This document shows positions 43,804 to 51,512 of a stretch of DNA of 51,512 bases, one piece after another; the stretch's first letter is position 1, and each line of letters begins with the position of its first letter. Below the pieces are notes generated by a model. That model was given only the letters and a program-made list of their open reading frames with translations, was not told where the DNA came from and did no database searches. Source of the stretch: JBEGQX01 sp041180805 (lineage in GTDB: Bacteria > Planctomycetota > Planctomycetia > Gemmatales > Gemmataceae); the NCBI GenBank assembly GCA_041180805.1, contig JBEGQX010000025.1, positions 1 through 51,512 of the forward strand. Reading direction: 5' to 3'. The translations under genes and the position numbers were made by a program.

Positions 43804-44394
43804 TTAGTTAAGTTTGCCATCTGGGATATCTAAAAAGTTCTTCAAAAGCTTGGGGCCTTCCAGGCTGAGGAAGCTTTCTGGGTGAAATTGAACGCCGTGC
43901 AACTCCCAAGATTTATGGCGAACTCCCATGATCTCGCCTTCCGCAGTCCAGGCATTAACCACAAAATCGGGATTCTTAAAGGTTTCTTTCTTGATCACCA
44001 GGCTATGGTAGCGAGTGGCCTCAAATGGGTTGGAAAGCCCGCGGAACACACCTGAATTATCATGGTGGATCGGGGAAGTCTTGCCATGCATAATGCGAGA
44101 ATTCCGGATTACCTCACCACCGAACACATGTCCGATGCATTGATGGCCAAGGCATACTCCAAGTATGGGTAGTTTGCCTCCAAATTCCCGCAATACATCG
44201 TTGGAAATTCCGGCTTCTTTAGGCGTGCATGGCCCGGGAGAAATAATAATCTTGCCCGGATTCATGGCCCGGATTTTTTGAATATCTATTTGGTCATTTC
44301 GAATAACACGAATATCCAGTGTCGAGTCAATTTCCCCAAACCTTTGAACCAGGTTGTAGGTGAAAGAATCATAGTTATCAATGACAAGAATCAT
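43804..44394 (-). CDS. Glutamine amidotransferase, TrpG/PabA
   Basis: 196 residues. Class I amidotransferase triad: Cys in GVCLGHQCIG, His and Glu in GVQFHPESFLS. DNYDSFTYNLVQ opens the chain as in anthranilate and aminodeoxychorismate synthase component II. It releases ammonia from glutamine for TrpE or PabB. No trpE/pabB lies near, so it may serve both. Tail-to-tail with the GNAT gene, nine bases apart. Confidence 0.92.
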   Translation of the reverse strand: MILVIDNYDSFTYNLVQRFGEIDSTLDIRVIRNDQIDIQKIRAMNPGKIIISPGPCTPKEAGISNDVLREFGGKLPILGVCLGHQCIGHVFGGEVIRNSRIMHGKTSPIHHDNSGVFRGLSNPFEATRYHSLVIKKETFKNPDFVVNAWTAEGEIMGVRHKSWELHGVQFHPESFLSLEGPKLLKNFLDIPDGKLN

Positions 44395-44419
44395 GGGGAT
44401 TCCAATGTTTCAAGCCGAT

Positions 44420-45403
44420 TTAATGAGGCCTGTTTTCCGGTGGCGGTTCAAAGTTAAGCCGTTGAATAAACTCCACGGTTTCTTCGGCTGCCTTTAGCCG
44501 ATCCATTCCCGCGTCTGATATCTCAACCGACAACGGTCCTTGATAATGGATACTATTTAAAGTACGGAAAATGGATTCCCAATCGATATGGCCACGACCA
44601 GGCGCACGATTTTCCCAACCCCTGCGCAAATCTCCGGCACCAAGGCAGCCATTCAAAAGGCTGTTCCTGCCATCCAACCTTACTGCGATATCCTTCAAGT
44701 GCACATGAAAAATGCGATCGGGGAAACGCAATAAAAATTCGCAAGGATCCATTCCCATCCAATAAAAATGGGATGGATCAAAGGTAAACCCTATTTCCTC
44801 TCTATTATCCAGGGAGGAAAGCAACCTTTCTGCAGAAGGAATGTCAAAAGCCATCTGCCCCGGGTGGACTTCAAGGGCGTATTTCGTTCCGGTCGATTGG
44901 AATTGATCCAGTATGGGGTGCCATGTCTCTGCGAATTGCTCGAAGGACTGGCTGATTTCTTCCTGCGTGGGGTAGGGGTAGCCAGATAAACGGTGCCAGA
45001 TTCGCGACCCTGAGAAACCACTTACTACTGTCACACCCATTTTTTGGGCCACGATTGCGGCGGAATGCATGGCTTCAATGGTTCTTTGCTGAATTCCTTC
45101 GGCGTCGCCATCACCCCATAGGTGTTCAGGGAGAATTCTCTGCAGGCTGGCATCTGGAAAATCAAGTATACCTTGAGAAATCCTGTGGATTGCCAGTGTT
45201 GGAATGCTTAGTTCAAAACGGGAAAACTGATCCATGATTTCCTGCACCATGGAATCATCCTCGGCGCAGGCGGTGAGGTTTAAATGATGGCCCCAGGAAC
45301 AAAGTTCCATTCCCTGGTAACCCCACTCCGCTACCAGGCTGGCAAGTTCCTCAAGTGGCACATCCGACCATTGTCCACTCATCAGGATCAGCGGTCTTGT
45401 CAT
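44420..45403 (-). CDS. Sugar phosphate isomerase/epimerase-like TIM barrel
   Basis: 327 residues of the AP-endonuclease-2/xylose-isomerase-like barrel. Metal-site strands are visible in order: MELCSWGHH, LEVHPGQMAFD, FTFDPSHFYWMGMDP, HVHLKDIAVR and SVEISDAGMDR. The substrate is not clear; relatives isomerise inositols, hydroxypyruvate or keto-sugars. No signal peptide. It lies 25 bases upstream of the TrpG-like gene on the same strand. Confidence 0.88.
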   Translation of the reverse strand: MTRPLILMSGQWSDVPLEELASLVAEWGYQGMELCSWGHHLNLTACAEDDSMVQEIMDQFSRFELSIPTLAIHRISQGILDFPDASLQRILPEHLWGDGDAEGIQQRTIEAMHSAAIVAQKMGVTVVSGFSGSRIWHRLSGYPYPTQEEISQSFEQFAETWHPILDQFQSTGTKYALEVHPGQMAFDIPSAERLLSSLDNREEIGFTFDPSHFYWMGMDPCEFLLRFPDRIFHVHLKDIAVRLDGRNSLLNGCLGAGDLRRGWENRAPGRGHIDWESIFRTLNSIHYQGPLSVEISDAGMDRLKAAEETVEFIQRLNFEPPPENRPH

Positions 45404-45432
45404 GGCATCCTACCATTCCTTTGTGAAGGCTT

Positions 45433-47151
45433 TCAGACCTCGGGGGATTCCGGTTTGCTTGGTGGGGCATCCACCACGGGTAATGACCTTGATTTGGTTT
45501 CCGGTTGTGGTTCCTCGCGCGGTGCTTTTTCCAACACGGGGGCCACAAGAGTTTCCTCATCTTCTTCCAAGTGCAGTTCGTGAATCTCGTTATTATCAAG
45601 ATCCTTGCGCAACAGTAAAAAAATCAGGGTAAATGCGACCCAGAAATAACTATACCCAAAGCCAACAACAAGAAGGAAAAATGCGCCCAGCCAGATAGCT
45701 ACCAAGCCGGCACCCATGAAGTTGTACCAGCGCAGGGAATCCTTCTCGCTGCGGTTTTGCGGATCAAAACCAAGGTATTTCTGGTAAGCCTTGGTATCAA
45801 CCTTGCCATCCACCACCAGGTTTTGGCCATCCACTTTGCCACCCTGGAGGAGCAATTCTCTCCAGCCGAATGAAGTGGGGGAATAAACAAATAGAAATTC
45901 AGGTGAGCGGTTCAATGCCTTCGCCATGGGAGTGTTGGCTACCGACCACTTTGCAAGGTACACGCCAAAGGATGCCATAAACCCGATGAAAAAGATGGCT
46001 ACGATTCCATAACCCATGGTAACCAGATTGTAGGCGATGAAGTTCCATGGTCGGGAATACAAATACTGAATGCCACGGGAAAAGCTTTCCCAGCTATCCA
46101 AGCCTTCAGAGCTTACGGTGGCGACCATTAATGGCCAGCCAACCAAACCAACCAGAACGAGGGCCATCACAAGGCCCAAGCCCATGAAAACACCCCAGAA
46201 AAGCCCGCTTACAAAAATATCACCAAAGATCGGAATTAATCCCAGTAAACCGAAAGCCATGGAAACCAACAGAAGCACCAGAGTAATCGTCGGGCAAAAC
46301 AGGGGTGCAGATATCAGGTTCACCATGTTTTGCTGGGCAAATTTCAAGGCACCGCGCATACCAATATTTTCATTGCGAGCAATTTGTACTACAACAATTC
46401 GCGAGATAGCCCCTCCAAAGAAAGACCAAACCACCAAAATCCAGGCAAGGCATCCAACGAAGTAAACCCTTTGGGTGAAAGAAGCTTCCGGGTGAATTAG
46501 AAGCAGGGCAGGTCGGACTGCCTTAACCAAAGGTTCTAAAAGATAGGGGCATTGTTGGGTGATTACCCAATCCCAAAAACGGCCGACATTCCAAGGTACA
46601 CCAGCTTGGCCTGTGGCAAGCAAATATGGGTTCGGGCCCCTTTCTTCGAACCATGGCATGGTGTTAATAAGGCCACGCGGTTTGGGTTGGCCAAGGTAAA
46701 TACCGAGTCTTTCGCCAGTTTCCTTATTTATTTTGCCAGAGTTCACCAAAAGGCCAATCTGGTTGAAAATGTTTTCCTTGTTAAGGTTGGCATCCTTGGC
46801 AATTTGAAGTTCCTGTTCGTTTTCAACAAGATCTTCGATTTCATAGGTAGAGTCACTGCCGCCAACGCCAGACGAAAGATGCATCAGGTTCCAGCGCTCT
46901 CGGTCGGTCTTGAAGGCACTCCAAGGATTGGGGGCTTTGGAATAGCTGTTTGCACTCCATTGCGGGGCCTTGGATTCGTACCCAAAGGAAAATACGAAGG
47001 AAAGAATAGCCCAGCCAATGGCTGTGGCTAAAATACCCAAAGCGCCCAAAGCGAGCTTGGAGCTATCCAAAGCCAGTGAGAACGTACGAAACAGCAGTAA
47101 CCAAGGCATCATATCAGTAAGGTTTTGCTTGGTTGTTTGTTCTGGCTTCAT
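45433..47151 (-). CDS. Large membrane protein of unknown function
   Basis: 572 residues with about six to eight membrane segments (for example LALGALGILATAIGWAILSF, FVGCLAWILVVWSFFGGA, FMGLGLVMALVLVGLVGWPL, GAGLVAIWLGAFFLLVVGFG). A soluble loop of ~130 residues follows the first span, and a charged, acidic, Pro-rich cytoplasmic tail (ELHLEEDEETLV) ends the chain. RIVVVQIARNENIG between spans and PWNFIAYNLV look like conserved features, but I recognise no family. The ATG at 47151 has GAGGA five bases upstream. It is followed by the TIM-barrel gene 29 bases on. Confidence 0.78.
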   Translation of the reverse strand: MKPEQTTKQNLTDMMPWLLLFRTFSLALDSSKLALGALGILATAIGWAILSFVFSFGYESKAPQWSANSYSKAPNPWSAFKTDRERWNLMHLSSGVGGSDSTYEIEDLVENEQELQIAKDANLNKENIFNQIGLLVNSGKINKETGERLGIYLGQPKPRGLINTMPWFEERGPNPYLLATGQAGVPWNVGRFWDWVITQQCPYLLEPLVKAVRPALLLIHPEASFTQRVYFVGCLAWILVVWSFFGGAISRIVVVQIARNENIGMRGALKFAQQNMVNLISAPLFCPTITLVLLLVSMAFGLLGLIPIFGDIFVSGLFWGVFMGLGLVMALVLVGLVGWPLMVATVSSEGLDSWESFSRGIQYLYSRPWNFIAYNLVTMGYGIVAIFFIGFMASFGVYLAKWSVANTPMAKALNRSPEFLFVYSPTSFGWRELLLQGGKVDGQNLVVDGKVDTKAYQKYLGFDPQNRSEKDSLRWYNFMGAGLVAIWLGAFFLLVVGFGYSYFWVAFTLIFLLLRKDLDNNEIHELHLEEDEETLVAPVLEKAPREEPQPETKSRSLPVVDAPPSKPESPEV

Positions 47152-47234
47152 GTATTCCTCGTTCCTAAAACCCTTAAAATCCAAAGATTACCAACAGGGG
47201 CAATTATAAACGCCTTTCCCATAATGGCAAACAA

Positions 47235-47264
47235 GAAGGCCGACAGGTTGCCCCATCGGCCTTC
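47235..47264 (-). terminator. Likely terminator of the beta-barrel protein gene
   Basis: A nine-base perfect stem (GAAGGCCGA / TCGGCCTTC) around a 12-base loop, 23 bases beyond the barrel-gene stop. The following T-run is interrupted (TTGTTT), so strength is uncertain. Confidence 0.6.
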
Positions 47265-47287
47265 CAGGGAAGCGAAATTTTGAACTT

Positions 47288-48652
47288 TTAGAACACCAGA
47301 GCCAACCCGGCATTGAAACCATCCAAGATTCGGAAGGTGCTTTGATAAGTTGGATCCAAGTTGCCCCAGCCAAAGTTGACAGGGTTCGGTGAGGCTATCG
47401 TATTCCAGTACATCATAATGTCGTAATTGATTTTGAATTCGATACCTTCCACAGGATACCAGTTGATACCAATGGTGGGTTGCAAACCGGGCACCACGGT
47501 GTATTCGGTCTGGGACCGTTTACTGATCGGGGTCGCATTTCTCTGGTAATCAAACTCATACTTGGCGCGTTCCTTCACAATATTCATGAACAATTGGGCC
47601 TTAAGATCCAACTGTGCGGAGAAACCATGGCCAAGGTACCATTCCTGGGCAAAACCAACATTTGCACCATACATTCGATTTGAAACGATATTTGTATAGG
47701 CAGCAGAATCCAAGTCGCTACCAGTTCCAAACACATTTAGATCAGTGGCAATCCACTTGAATCGTTCCCAAATCCATACGAATTTCGGGCCAACCAATGC
47801 GCTCATCCGGTAGTTATCTGTTTCATAAACAGGCTTACGGTACATAAATTCTAATTGTTGATATCTCTGGGTGAATTCAATGGTCATAAAATCTGCGGCG
47901 TTCCATATACCATAGCCCGCACCCGGGGTTGCAAATCCTCGCAATGGCAAAGTGGAAGACACATTGTTAGGATCGTCAGTGGTGGGAACATTGACAGTCG
48001 GTACTGTTCCTCCACCTGCAGTTACTGCATTAGCCAAGTCTGGATCCGCAAATGCGAAAACATCATTCAAAGGGCCAGCATATTGTGTTGGGTATCCATA
48101 AACCGGCGACGATATATAACTGTCAGCTCCCGTTGCACCTATATTTTGGCTCGAAGGAATTAAGCTTGCTGTTGCTGCAAAATTAGCTTTTGCTAACCAC
48201 ATGTAGCTTACTGTTAGACTAGATTCATCAGCAAATTTCCAGCCTGCTGATACATTAAAACCAGGCATATATGTACTAGGTCCACTGACTTGATTTGTGT
48301 TTAAAGCTTCTGCCATGCTCCCTATAAAAGTTCCATTAGGAACACTTGTTGCCGCCAAGGTTGGAGCACCACCAGGCGTTGTTGGCGGAATGATTACTTG
48401 TGGTCCCAGATTGGTTCCATCAATCGCGTAAAATCCCCTGTATGCGATAGGCTGGTTTCCAATGGGATTAGTTTGTCGGTACATGGAAAACCCACCAGAA
48501 ACAAAGAACCCGCCGGTGTCAGGTCTGGCATGATACAAAGGTAAAGGCAGGTTGGGTGAACCCGGAGCCAAGTCCTGGGCCCTTGAATTTGTCGCGGTTC
48601 CTGCAAGCAGACCGGTAAGAAGTGCTGCCGCACCCTTGATGAATTTCTTCAT
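47288..48652 (-). CDS. Planctomycete beta-barrel outer membrane protein (BBP7-like)
   Basis: 454 residues. A signal peptide (KKFIKGAAALLTGLLAGTAT, then RAQ) is followed by a mature chain of alternating short aromatic strands (GGFFVSGGFSMYRQ, FNVSAGWKFADES, LTVSYMWLAKAN, YRMSALVGPKFVWIWERF, SAQLDLKAQLFMN) ending in LALVF, the pattern of an outer membrane barrel with a terminal phenylalanine. It is like the BBP7 porins that planctomycetes carry in number; substrate unknown. The ATG at 48652 has a strong ribosome site (GGGGAGGAG) and begins the signal peptide; the frame extends upstream. Confidence 0.8.
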   Translation of the reverse strand: MKKFIKGAAALLTGLLAGTATNSRAQDLAPGSPNLPLPLYHARPDTGGFFVSGGFSMYRQTNPIGNQPIAYRGFYAIDGTNLGPQVIIPPTTPGGAPTLAATSVPNGTFIGSMAEALNTNQVSGPSTYMPGFNVSAGWKFADESSLTVSYMWLAKANFAATASLIPSSQNIGATGADSYISSPVYGYPTQYAGPLNDVFAFADPDLANAVTAGGGTVPTVNVPTTDDPNNVSSTLPLRGFATPGAGYGIWNAADFMTIEFTQRYQQLEFMYRKPVYETDNYRMSALVGPKFVWIWERFKWIATDLNVFGTGSDLDSAAYTNIVSNRMYGANVGFAQEWYLGHGFSAQLDLKAQLFMNIVKERAKYEFDYQRNATPISKRSQTEYTVVPGLQPTIGINWYPVEGIEFKINYDIMMYWNTIASPNPVNFGWGNLDPTYQSTFRILDGFNAGLALVF

Positions 48653-48691
48653 GATCCCCTTCTCCTCCCCCATGCAAAGGCTGCAATGGTT

Positions 48692-48725
48692 GGAAACCTG
48701 AACGCTTCCCCCTGTCCGGGTTTCC
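48692..48725 (-). promoter_or_regulatory. Leader hairpin of the beta-barrel protein gene
   Basis: GGAAACC and GGTTTCC form a seven-base perfect stem around 20 bases, in the ~130-base leader and about 40 bases before the ATG. It might control messenger stability or translation. Confidence 0.35.
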
Positions 48726-48788
48726 CCATATAACTTGCGGATGCAGAATATCCCTGCCAAGCCGTACAAGCTGCCTTGGGTGAGCGCC

Positions 48789-48816
48789 TCTATAAAGTGA
48801 TTTGAATCCTTGTCAA
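48789..48816 (-). promoter_or_regulatory. Sigma-70 promoter of the beta-barrel protein gene
   Basis: On the minus strand, TTGACA (48816-48811), a 16-base spacer and TATAGA (48794-48789). Transcript start would be near 48782, giving a ~130-base leader. Confidence 0.6.
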
Positions 48817-49057
48817 GGCGATTTATGGGTTTATTGGGAAAAATAATTTAAAAAGCTAAATGGCTGGAACTTTATATGCCACAAAGGTTTATGGCAAGAA
48901 GTATTGTTGGTGGCCTAAGAGAGATCTAATTAACCTGTCTGATTGTATTAAAAAATAGGTGATTTCTGCAAGTTTTGAACTTTAAGTTGTCATATCTGTG
49001 TTAAGATTTAAATGAATGATGTTTGACCGGCTCTCATACAGGCCAATGAGGTTTAAA

Positions 49058-49897
49058 ATGATCATGCAATGGAAAAAAATTAAAACTTTTGGCTTTGGTT
49101 TGATGGTTTCGTCCCTTGCTGCCACAGCAATCATACCTGGGGTATCTTTGGCGCAAAGATATCGTGTCATGCCTCCTAGGCCGCCTCAACCGGGCCCATT
49201 GAACAATACGGTAAATGCTCAATTGGCTAATCAAAATATTAATTTCAATACAGGTTCTTCAGGTTCCACGAATGGAATTGGTGGAGGAGCCAGTTTTAAT
49301 TCCGGTGGAATATCTGGAACTGCCCAGACGACTCAGGTAAATACTCCGGGAAATATCATCTCGCAGCTTTATGGAATTAATGGCCCCATGGGAACCATGA
49401 CAGGTAACGCCAGCGGTGGTGTTCAAGGTGGTTTTGGTGGTGGCGGCGGTGGTTTTGGTGGTGGCGGCGGTGGCTTTAGCGGTGGTGGAGGCTTTAGCGG
49501 CGGTGGTGGTTTTGGTGGTGGCGGCGGTGGTTTTGGTGGCGGTGGTGGCGGAATGAATACCGGGTTTATGCCAGGAACCACAACCCCTTCAGGTTATGAT
49601 CCGTTTAATAATCCCTATTTCCAAATGGCAACTGGTTCCATTGGAGGTGGTGGTTTTGGTGGCGGTGGTGGCGGCTTCCAAGGCGGTGGCTTCCAAGGTG
49701 GCGGTGGTGGTATGCAGTTCGGTGGCGGTGGCTTTGGTGGTGGTGGCCAATTCCAAGGCGGTTTTGGTGGCGGTCGCGGCCAATTCCAAGGTGGTTTTGG
49801 AGGTGGCATGCAATTCGGCGGTGGTGGCGGCCAATTCCAAGGTGGTTTTGGTGGCGGTGGTGGAAAACTAGGCTTCCAAGGTGGGTCCGGAATATAA
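49058..49897 (+). CDS. Secreted glycine-rich repeat protein
   Basis: 279 residues. A signal peptide (KTFGFGLMVSSLAATAIIPG, cleaved near SLA-Q) leads into a Pro-rich start (RYRVMPPRPPQPGP) and an Asn/Ser/Gly/Thr segment. The last ~150 residues are dominated by tandem GGFGGGGG and GGFQGG units with Phe/Gln spacing. It looks like a surface, matrix or cell-envelope protein of low complexity; no domain is known. The ATG at 49058 has GAGG six bases upstream and begins the signal peptide, so it is chosen over 49016. Confidence 0.75.
   Translation: MIMQWKKIKTFGFGLMVSSLAATAIIPGVSLAQRYRVMPPRPPQPGPLNNTVNAQLANQNINFNTGSSGSTNGIGGGASFNSGGISGTAQTTQVNTPGNIISQLYGINGPMGTMTGNASGGVQGGFGGGGGGFGGGGGGFSGGGGFSGGGGFGGGGGGFGGGGGGMNTGFMPGTTTPSGYDPFNNPYFQMATGSIGGGGFGGGGGGFQGGGFQGGGGGMQFGGGGFGGGGQFQGGFGGGRGQFQGGFGGGMQFGGGGGQFQGGFGGGGGKLGFQGGSGI
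49426..49552 (+). repeat. First glycine/phenylalanine coding repeat block
   Basis: Tandem ggtggtggcggcggtggtttt-like units encoding GGFGGGGG; the third-base mix (T and C) shows that the array is not perfectly homogeneous. Confidence 0.8.
49643..49891 (+). repeat. Second glycine/glutamine/phenylalanine coding repeat block
   Basis: Repeats encode GGFGGGG and QFQGGFGGG units, richer in CAA (Gln) and ATGCA (Met-Gln) than the first block, from which it is separated by about 30 non-repeat residues. Confidence 0.8.
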
Positions 49898-49917
49898 ACT
49901 TACTTTGATGGCATTTC

Positions 49918-50661
49918 TTAAACCCTTGGGGTGCCTACGCTCCAAGGGTTTTCCTTTTCCAGAAAAGCCTCTAATCCTTTCTTACCATCCTCAGTGGAGC
50001 GCCAGTCACCATCCCAGCGAACTTTTCCATCCCCCAAAATAATCACCCTGTCGCAGATTCTTTCGATTTCGTTGCAATGATGGCTGGAATATAAAATCGT
50101 TTTTCCCTGTTTTTGAAGTTCCTTGATGGTATCCAGAAGGCTTAATGTGCTGATGTAGTCAAGCCCTGCGGTGGGTTCATCCAGAATTAAAACGGGTGGA
50201 TCGTGGATGAGGGCCCTGGCCAGCGAAACCTTTTGGCGGGTTCCAGTGCTAAGTTTTGCCCCGAGTCTTGTTCGATAATTTTCCAACCCCAGCGTGTGAA
50301 ATAGCAAGTCAGACCTTTCTTGGATTGATTTGTCATCCATGCCATGAAGTTTCCCATGGTACTCAAGCAATTCCTGGCAACTAAGGCGGTCATAAATTCC
50401 CGTACCGGAAGATACAAAACCTAAATTTCGCCGCACTTCATCGGGTTGTGTAACCACATCAAAGCCCGCAATTTGGGCCGAACCAGATGTGGGTTTTAAC
50501 AAAGTACAAAGGATTCGCATGGTAGTGGTTTTGCCAGCACCGTTGGGACCCAGCAGACCAACCACTTCACCTTTTGGTATTTCAAAGGAAACTTTGTCCA
50601 AAGCTATGAAATCACTGTTTAATTGTTGGAAGACTTTTGTAAGAATGCTAGCGCCTATCAT
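49918..50661 (-). CDS. ABC transporter ATP-binding protein (NatA-like)
   Basis: 247 residues. Walker A GPNGAGKTT, Q-loop region LGFVSSGTGIYDRL, signature LSTGTRQKVSLARAL (a variant of LSGGQ), Walker B VLILDEPTAGLD and H-loop YSSHHCNEI. It matches the NatA/CcmA group that powers export permeases, such as Na+ exporters. No permease gene is adjacent: the next gene downstream in its own direction is on the opposite strand and mqnC lies upstream. The ribosome site is weak. Confidence 0.9.
   Translation of the reverse strand: MIGASILTKVFQQLNSDFIALDKVSFEIPKGEVVGLLGPNGAGKTTTMRILCTLLKPTSGSAQIAGFDVVTQPDEVRRNLGFVSSGTGIYDRLSCQELLEYHGKLHGMDDKSIQERSDLLFHTLGLENYRTRLGAKLSTGTRQKVSLARALIHDPPVLILDEPTAGLDYISTLSLLDTIKELQKQGKTILYSSHHCNEIERICDRVIILGDGKVRWDGDWRSTEDGKKGLEAFLEKENPWSVGTPRV
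49920..49954 (+). terminator. Terminator of the glycine-rich gene, inside the ABC gene
   Basis: AAACCCTTGG and CCAAGGGTTT form a stem around a 12-base loop, followed by TCCTTTTCC, 22 bases after the glycine-rich gene stop. The stem lies in the last codons of the convergent ABC gene. Confidence 0.75.
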
Positions 50662-50722
50662 GAAAAAATCTTATGTTATGGATGTTGATTGGTAAAGTTG
50701 ATATCAAAAACTCATTTCTAAT

Positions 50723-51512
50723 CTATTGTAACAGTTCATAAAAAACATTCCGCTGGCGGGGGGTGAAACCCAGTTCCGAAATGGAACTGCGGATTTCCTC
50801 CAAGGTAAGGTGGAATACGGTGCCAGCGGAAGACACCACATTTTCCTCAATCATCAGGCTGCCCATATCATTGGCGCCAAACAGAAGTGCCAACTGGCCA
50901 ATCTTGCCTCCCTGGGTTACCCAGGAAGATTGAATGTTAGGAATGTTATCCAGATAGATCCGGGCGAGTGCCTGGTTCCTAAGGTATTCAAAAGAGCCGG
51001 CGGGTGGGTAGTTGGCCATCACCGTATTTTCTGGTTGGAAAGTCCAGCAAATAAAAGCGGTAAAGCCATCTGTCTCGTCCTGAAGGGCACGAAGATGCTG
51101 TAGGTGTTCAATACGCTCGGCAAGGGTTTCCGCATGGCCAAACATCATGGTGCAGGTGGATTTACCACCCAGTGAATGCCATTGGCGGTGAACTTCCAGC
51201 CATTCCTGAGTAAGGCATTTGTTTTTGGTAAGCAGCGTACGCACCCGGTCTGCAAGGATTTCCCCGCCGCCGCCCGGAAGGCTGCCAAGGCCAGCGGTCT
51301 TTAGTCGTTGCAGAACTTGGCGAAGGGGAATCTTGTTGATTTTGTGGAAATGCCAGATTTCCGGCGGGCTAAATGCATGAAGGTTAAAGTTGGGGTAACG
51401 GGATTTCAGGTCGCGTAAAAGATCTTCGTACCATTCCAGTTTTAGGGAGGGGTGCAGGCCACCTTGCATTAGGGTTTGGTCGCCACCCAGGGCAATGGTT
51501 TCCTCGATCTTG
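50723..51512 (-). CDS. mqnC: Cyclic dehypoxanthinyl futalosine synthase, C-terminal part (5' truncated)
   Basis: About 262 residues; the frame runs off the window edge, so the radical-SAM CxxxCxxC lies outside. The visible part reads ALGGDQTLMQGGLHP, then HAFSPPEI and GLGSLPGGGGEILAD, and GSLMIEENVVSSAG, which is the MqnC signature and distinguishes it from MqnE. It cyclises dehypoxanthinyl futalosine in the futalosine route to menaquinone. No other mqn gene is in the window. Confidence 0.92.
   Translation of the reverse strand, partial: KIEETIALGGDQTLMQGGLHPSLKLEWYEDLLRDLKSRYPNFNLHAFSPPEIWHFHKINKIPLRQVLQRLKTAGLGSLPGGGGEILADRVRTLLTKNKCLTQEWLEVHRQWHSLGGKSTCTMMFGHAETLAERIEHLQHLRALQDETDGFTAFICWTFQPENTVMANYPPAGSFEYLRNQALARIYLDNIPNIQSSWVTQGGKIGQLALLFGANDMGSLMIEENVVSSAGTVFHLTLEEIRSSISELGFTPRQRNVFYELLQ

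Larger units (their letters stand above)
48653..49057. other. 405-base divergent control region
   Basis: No gene is supported here. It holds the leader and promoter of the barrel gene (minus) on one side and an AT-rich stretch before the glycine-rich gene (plus) on the other. I see no clear promoter for the plus gene. Confidence 0.6.

Noticed and set aside
49615..49840. Long open frames on the minus strand opposite the glycine-rich gene, Pro/Lys- or Thr/Ala-rich
   Set aside because: They are the mirror of the glycine repeats (GGN codons read backwards) and have no ribosome site.
1..51512. Mobile elements, CRISPR arrays, prophage or a toxin-antitoxin pair
   Set aside because: No transposase, integrase, direct-repeat array or paired small toxin genes were seen; the RHH protein has no toxin partner beside it.

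Overview
The window looks like chromosomal DNA from a planctomycete, probably a fairly AT-rich relative of the Gemmatales (lineage inferred from gene content only; no database was available and GC was judged by eye). The pointers are the C-terminal half of a large PVC-type cytochrome c, a PQQ-propeller protein and a beta-barrel outer membrane protein of planctomycete style, a TPR protein with an N-terminal anchor, a BamA-like protein, a futalosine-pathway menaquinone gene (mqnC) and several small secreted or membrane proteins without recognisable domains. I see no phage, insertion sequence, CRISPR array, rRNA or integrase; this is mostly core and housekeeping sequence.

Layout. 1-5.4 kb: the end of a cytochrome gene on the plus strand, then a minus-strand run of NAD-dependent epimerase, DJ-1/PfpI protein, xylose isomerase, rhodanese and a membrane transporter-like/PlsC acyltransferase fusion. 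5.6-8.0 kb: bamA-like gene on the plus strand with its own promoter and a strong terminator. 8.2-12.8 kb (minus): a small exported protein, ilvD and a TPR protein. 12.9-14.2 kb (plus): a fold-type III PLP enzyme and an uncatalogued 50-residue membrane protein. 14.2-18.7 kb (minus): class III fructose-bisphosphatase, GH13 glycosidase and a medium-chain dehydrogenase in one operon. 18.8-21.3 kb (plus): ROK/polyphosphate-glucokinase-like gene and the ABC-F protein EttA. 21.3-24.5 kb (minus): small membrane protein, PQQ-propeller protein, tRNA-His and an NhaD/ArsB-like antiporter. 24.6-25.5 kb: a ribbon-helix-helix/zinc-ribbon protein facing a [2Fe-2S] ferredoxin.

25.5-37.7 kb is a long minus-strand block. 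Read in transcription order it is tkt, rpiA, gnd, pgl, rpe, glk, a GH63-like glucosidase and then two GT2 glycosyltransferase genes. The first six sit 21-31 bases apart and cover glucose phosphorylation and most of the pentose phosphate pathway, but there is no glucose-6-phosphate dehydrogenase (zwf) and no transaldolase in the window. With fbp, the GH13 enzyme, xylA and the ROK kinase, this makes the window unusually rich in sugar-phosphate and alpha-glucan metabolism.

37.9-51.5 kb: a Tat-exported Mn-type superoxide dismutase (plus); ftsK (minus); a plus-strand run of trmL, a small unknown, a NUDIX hydrolase, an RG-rich disordered protein with its own promoter, and a GNAT acetyltransferase; then a minus-strand run of TrpG/PabA amidotransferase, a sugar isomerase-like TIM barrel and a large unknown membrane protein; then a beta-barrel outer membrane protein divergent from a secreted glycine-rich repeat protein; and finally an ABC ATPase and the C-terminal part of mqnC.

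I did not find a clearly new multi-gene system. The best leads are the RHH/zinc/histidine-rich putative metalloregulator divergent from an antiporter, the RG-rich disordered protein, the transporter-PlsC fusion, the 50-residue membrane protein and the Tat-exported MnSOD.
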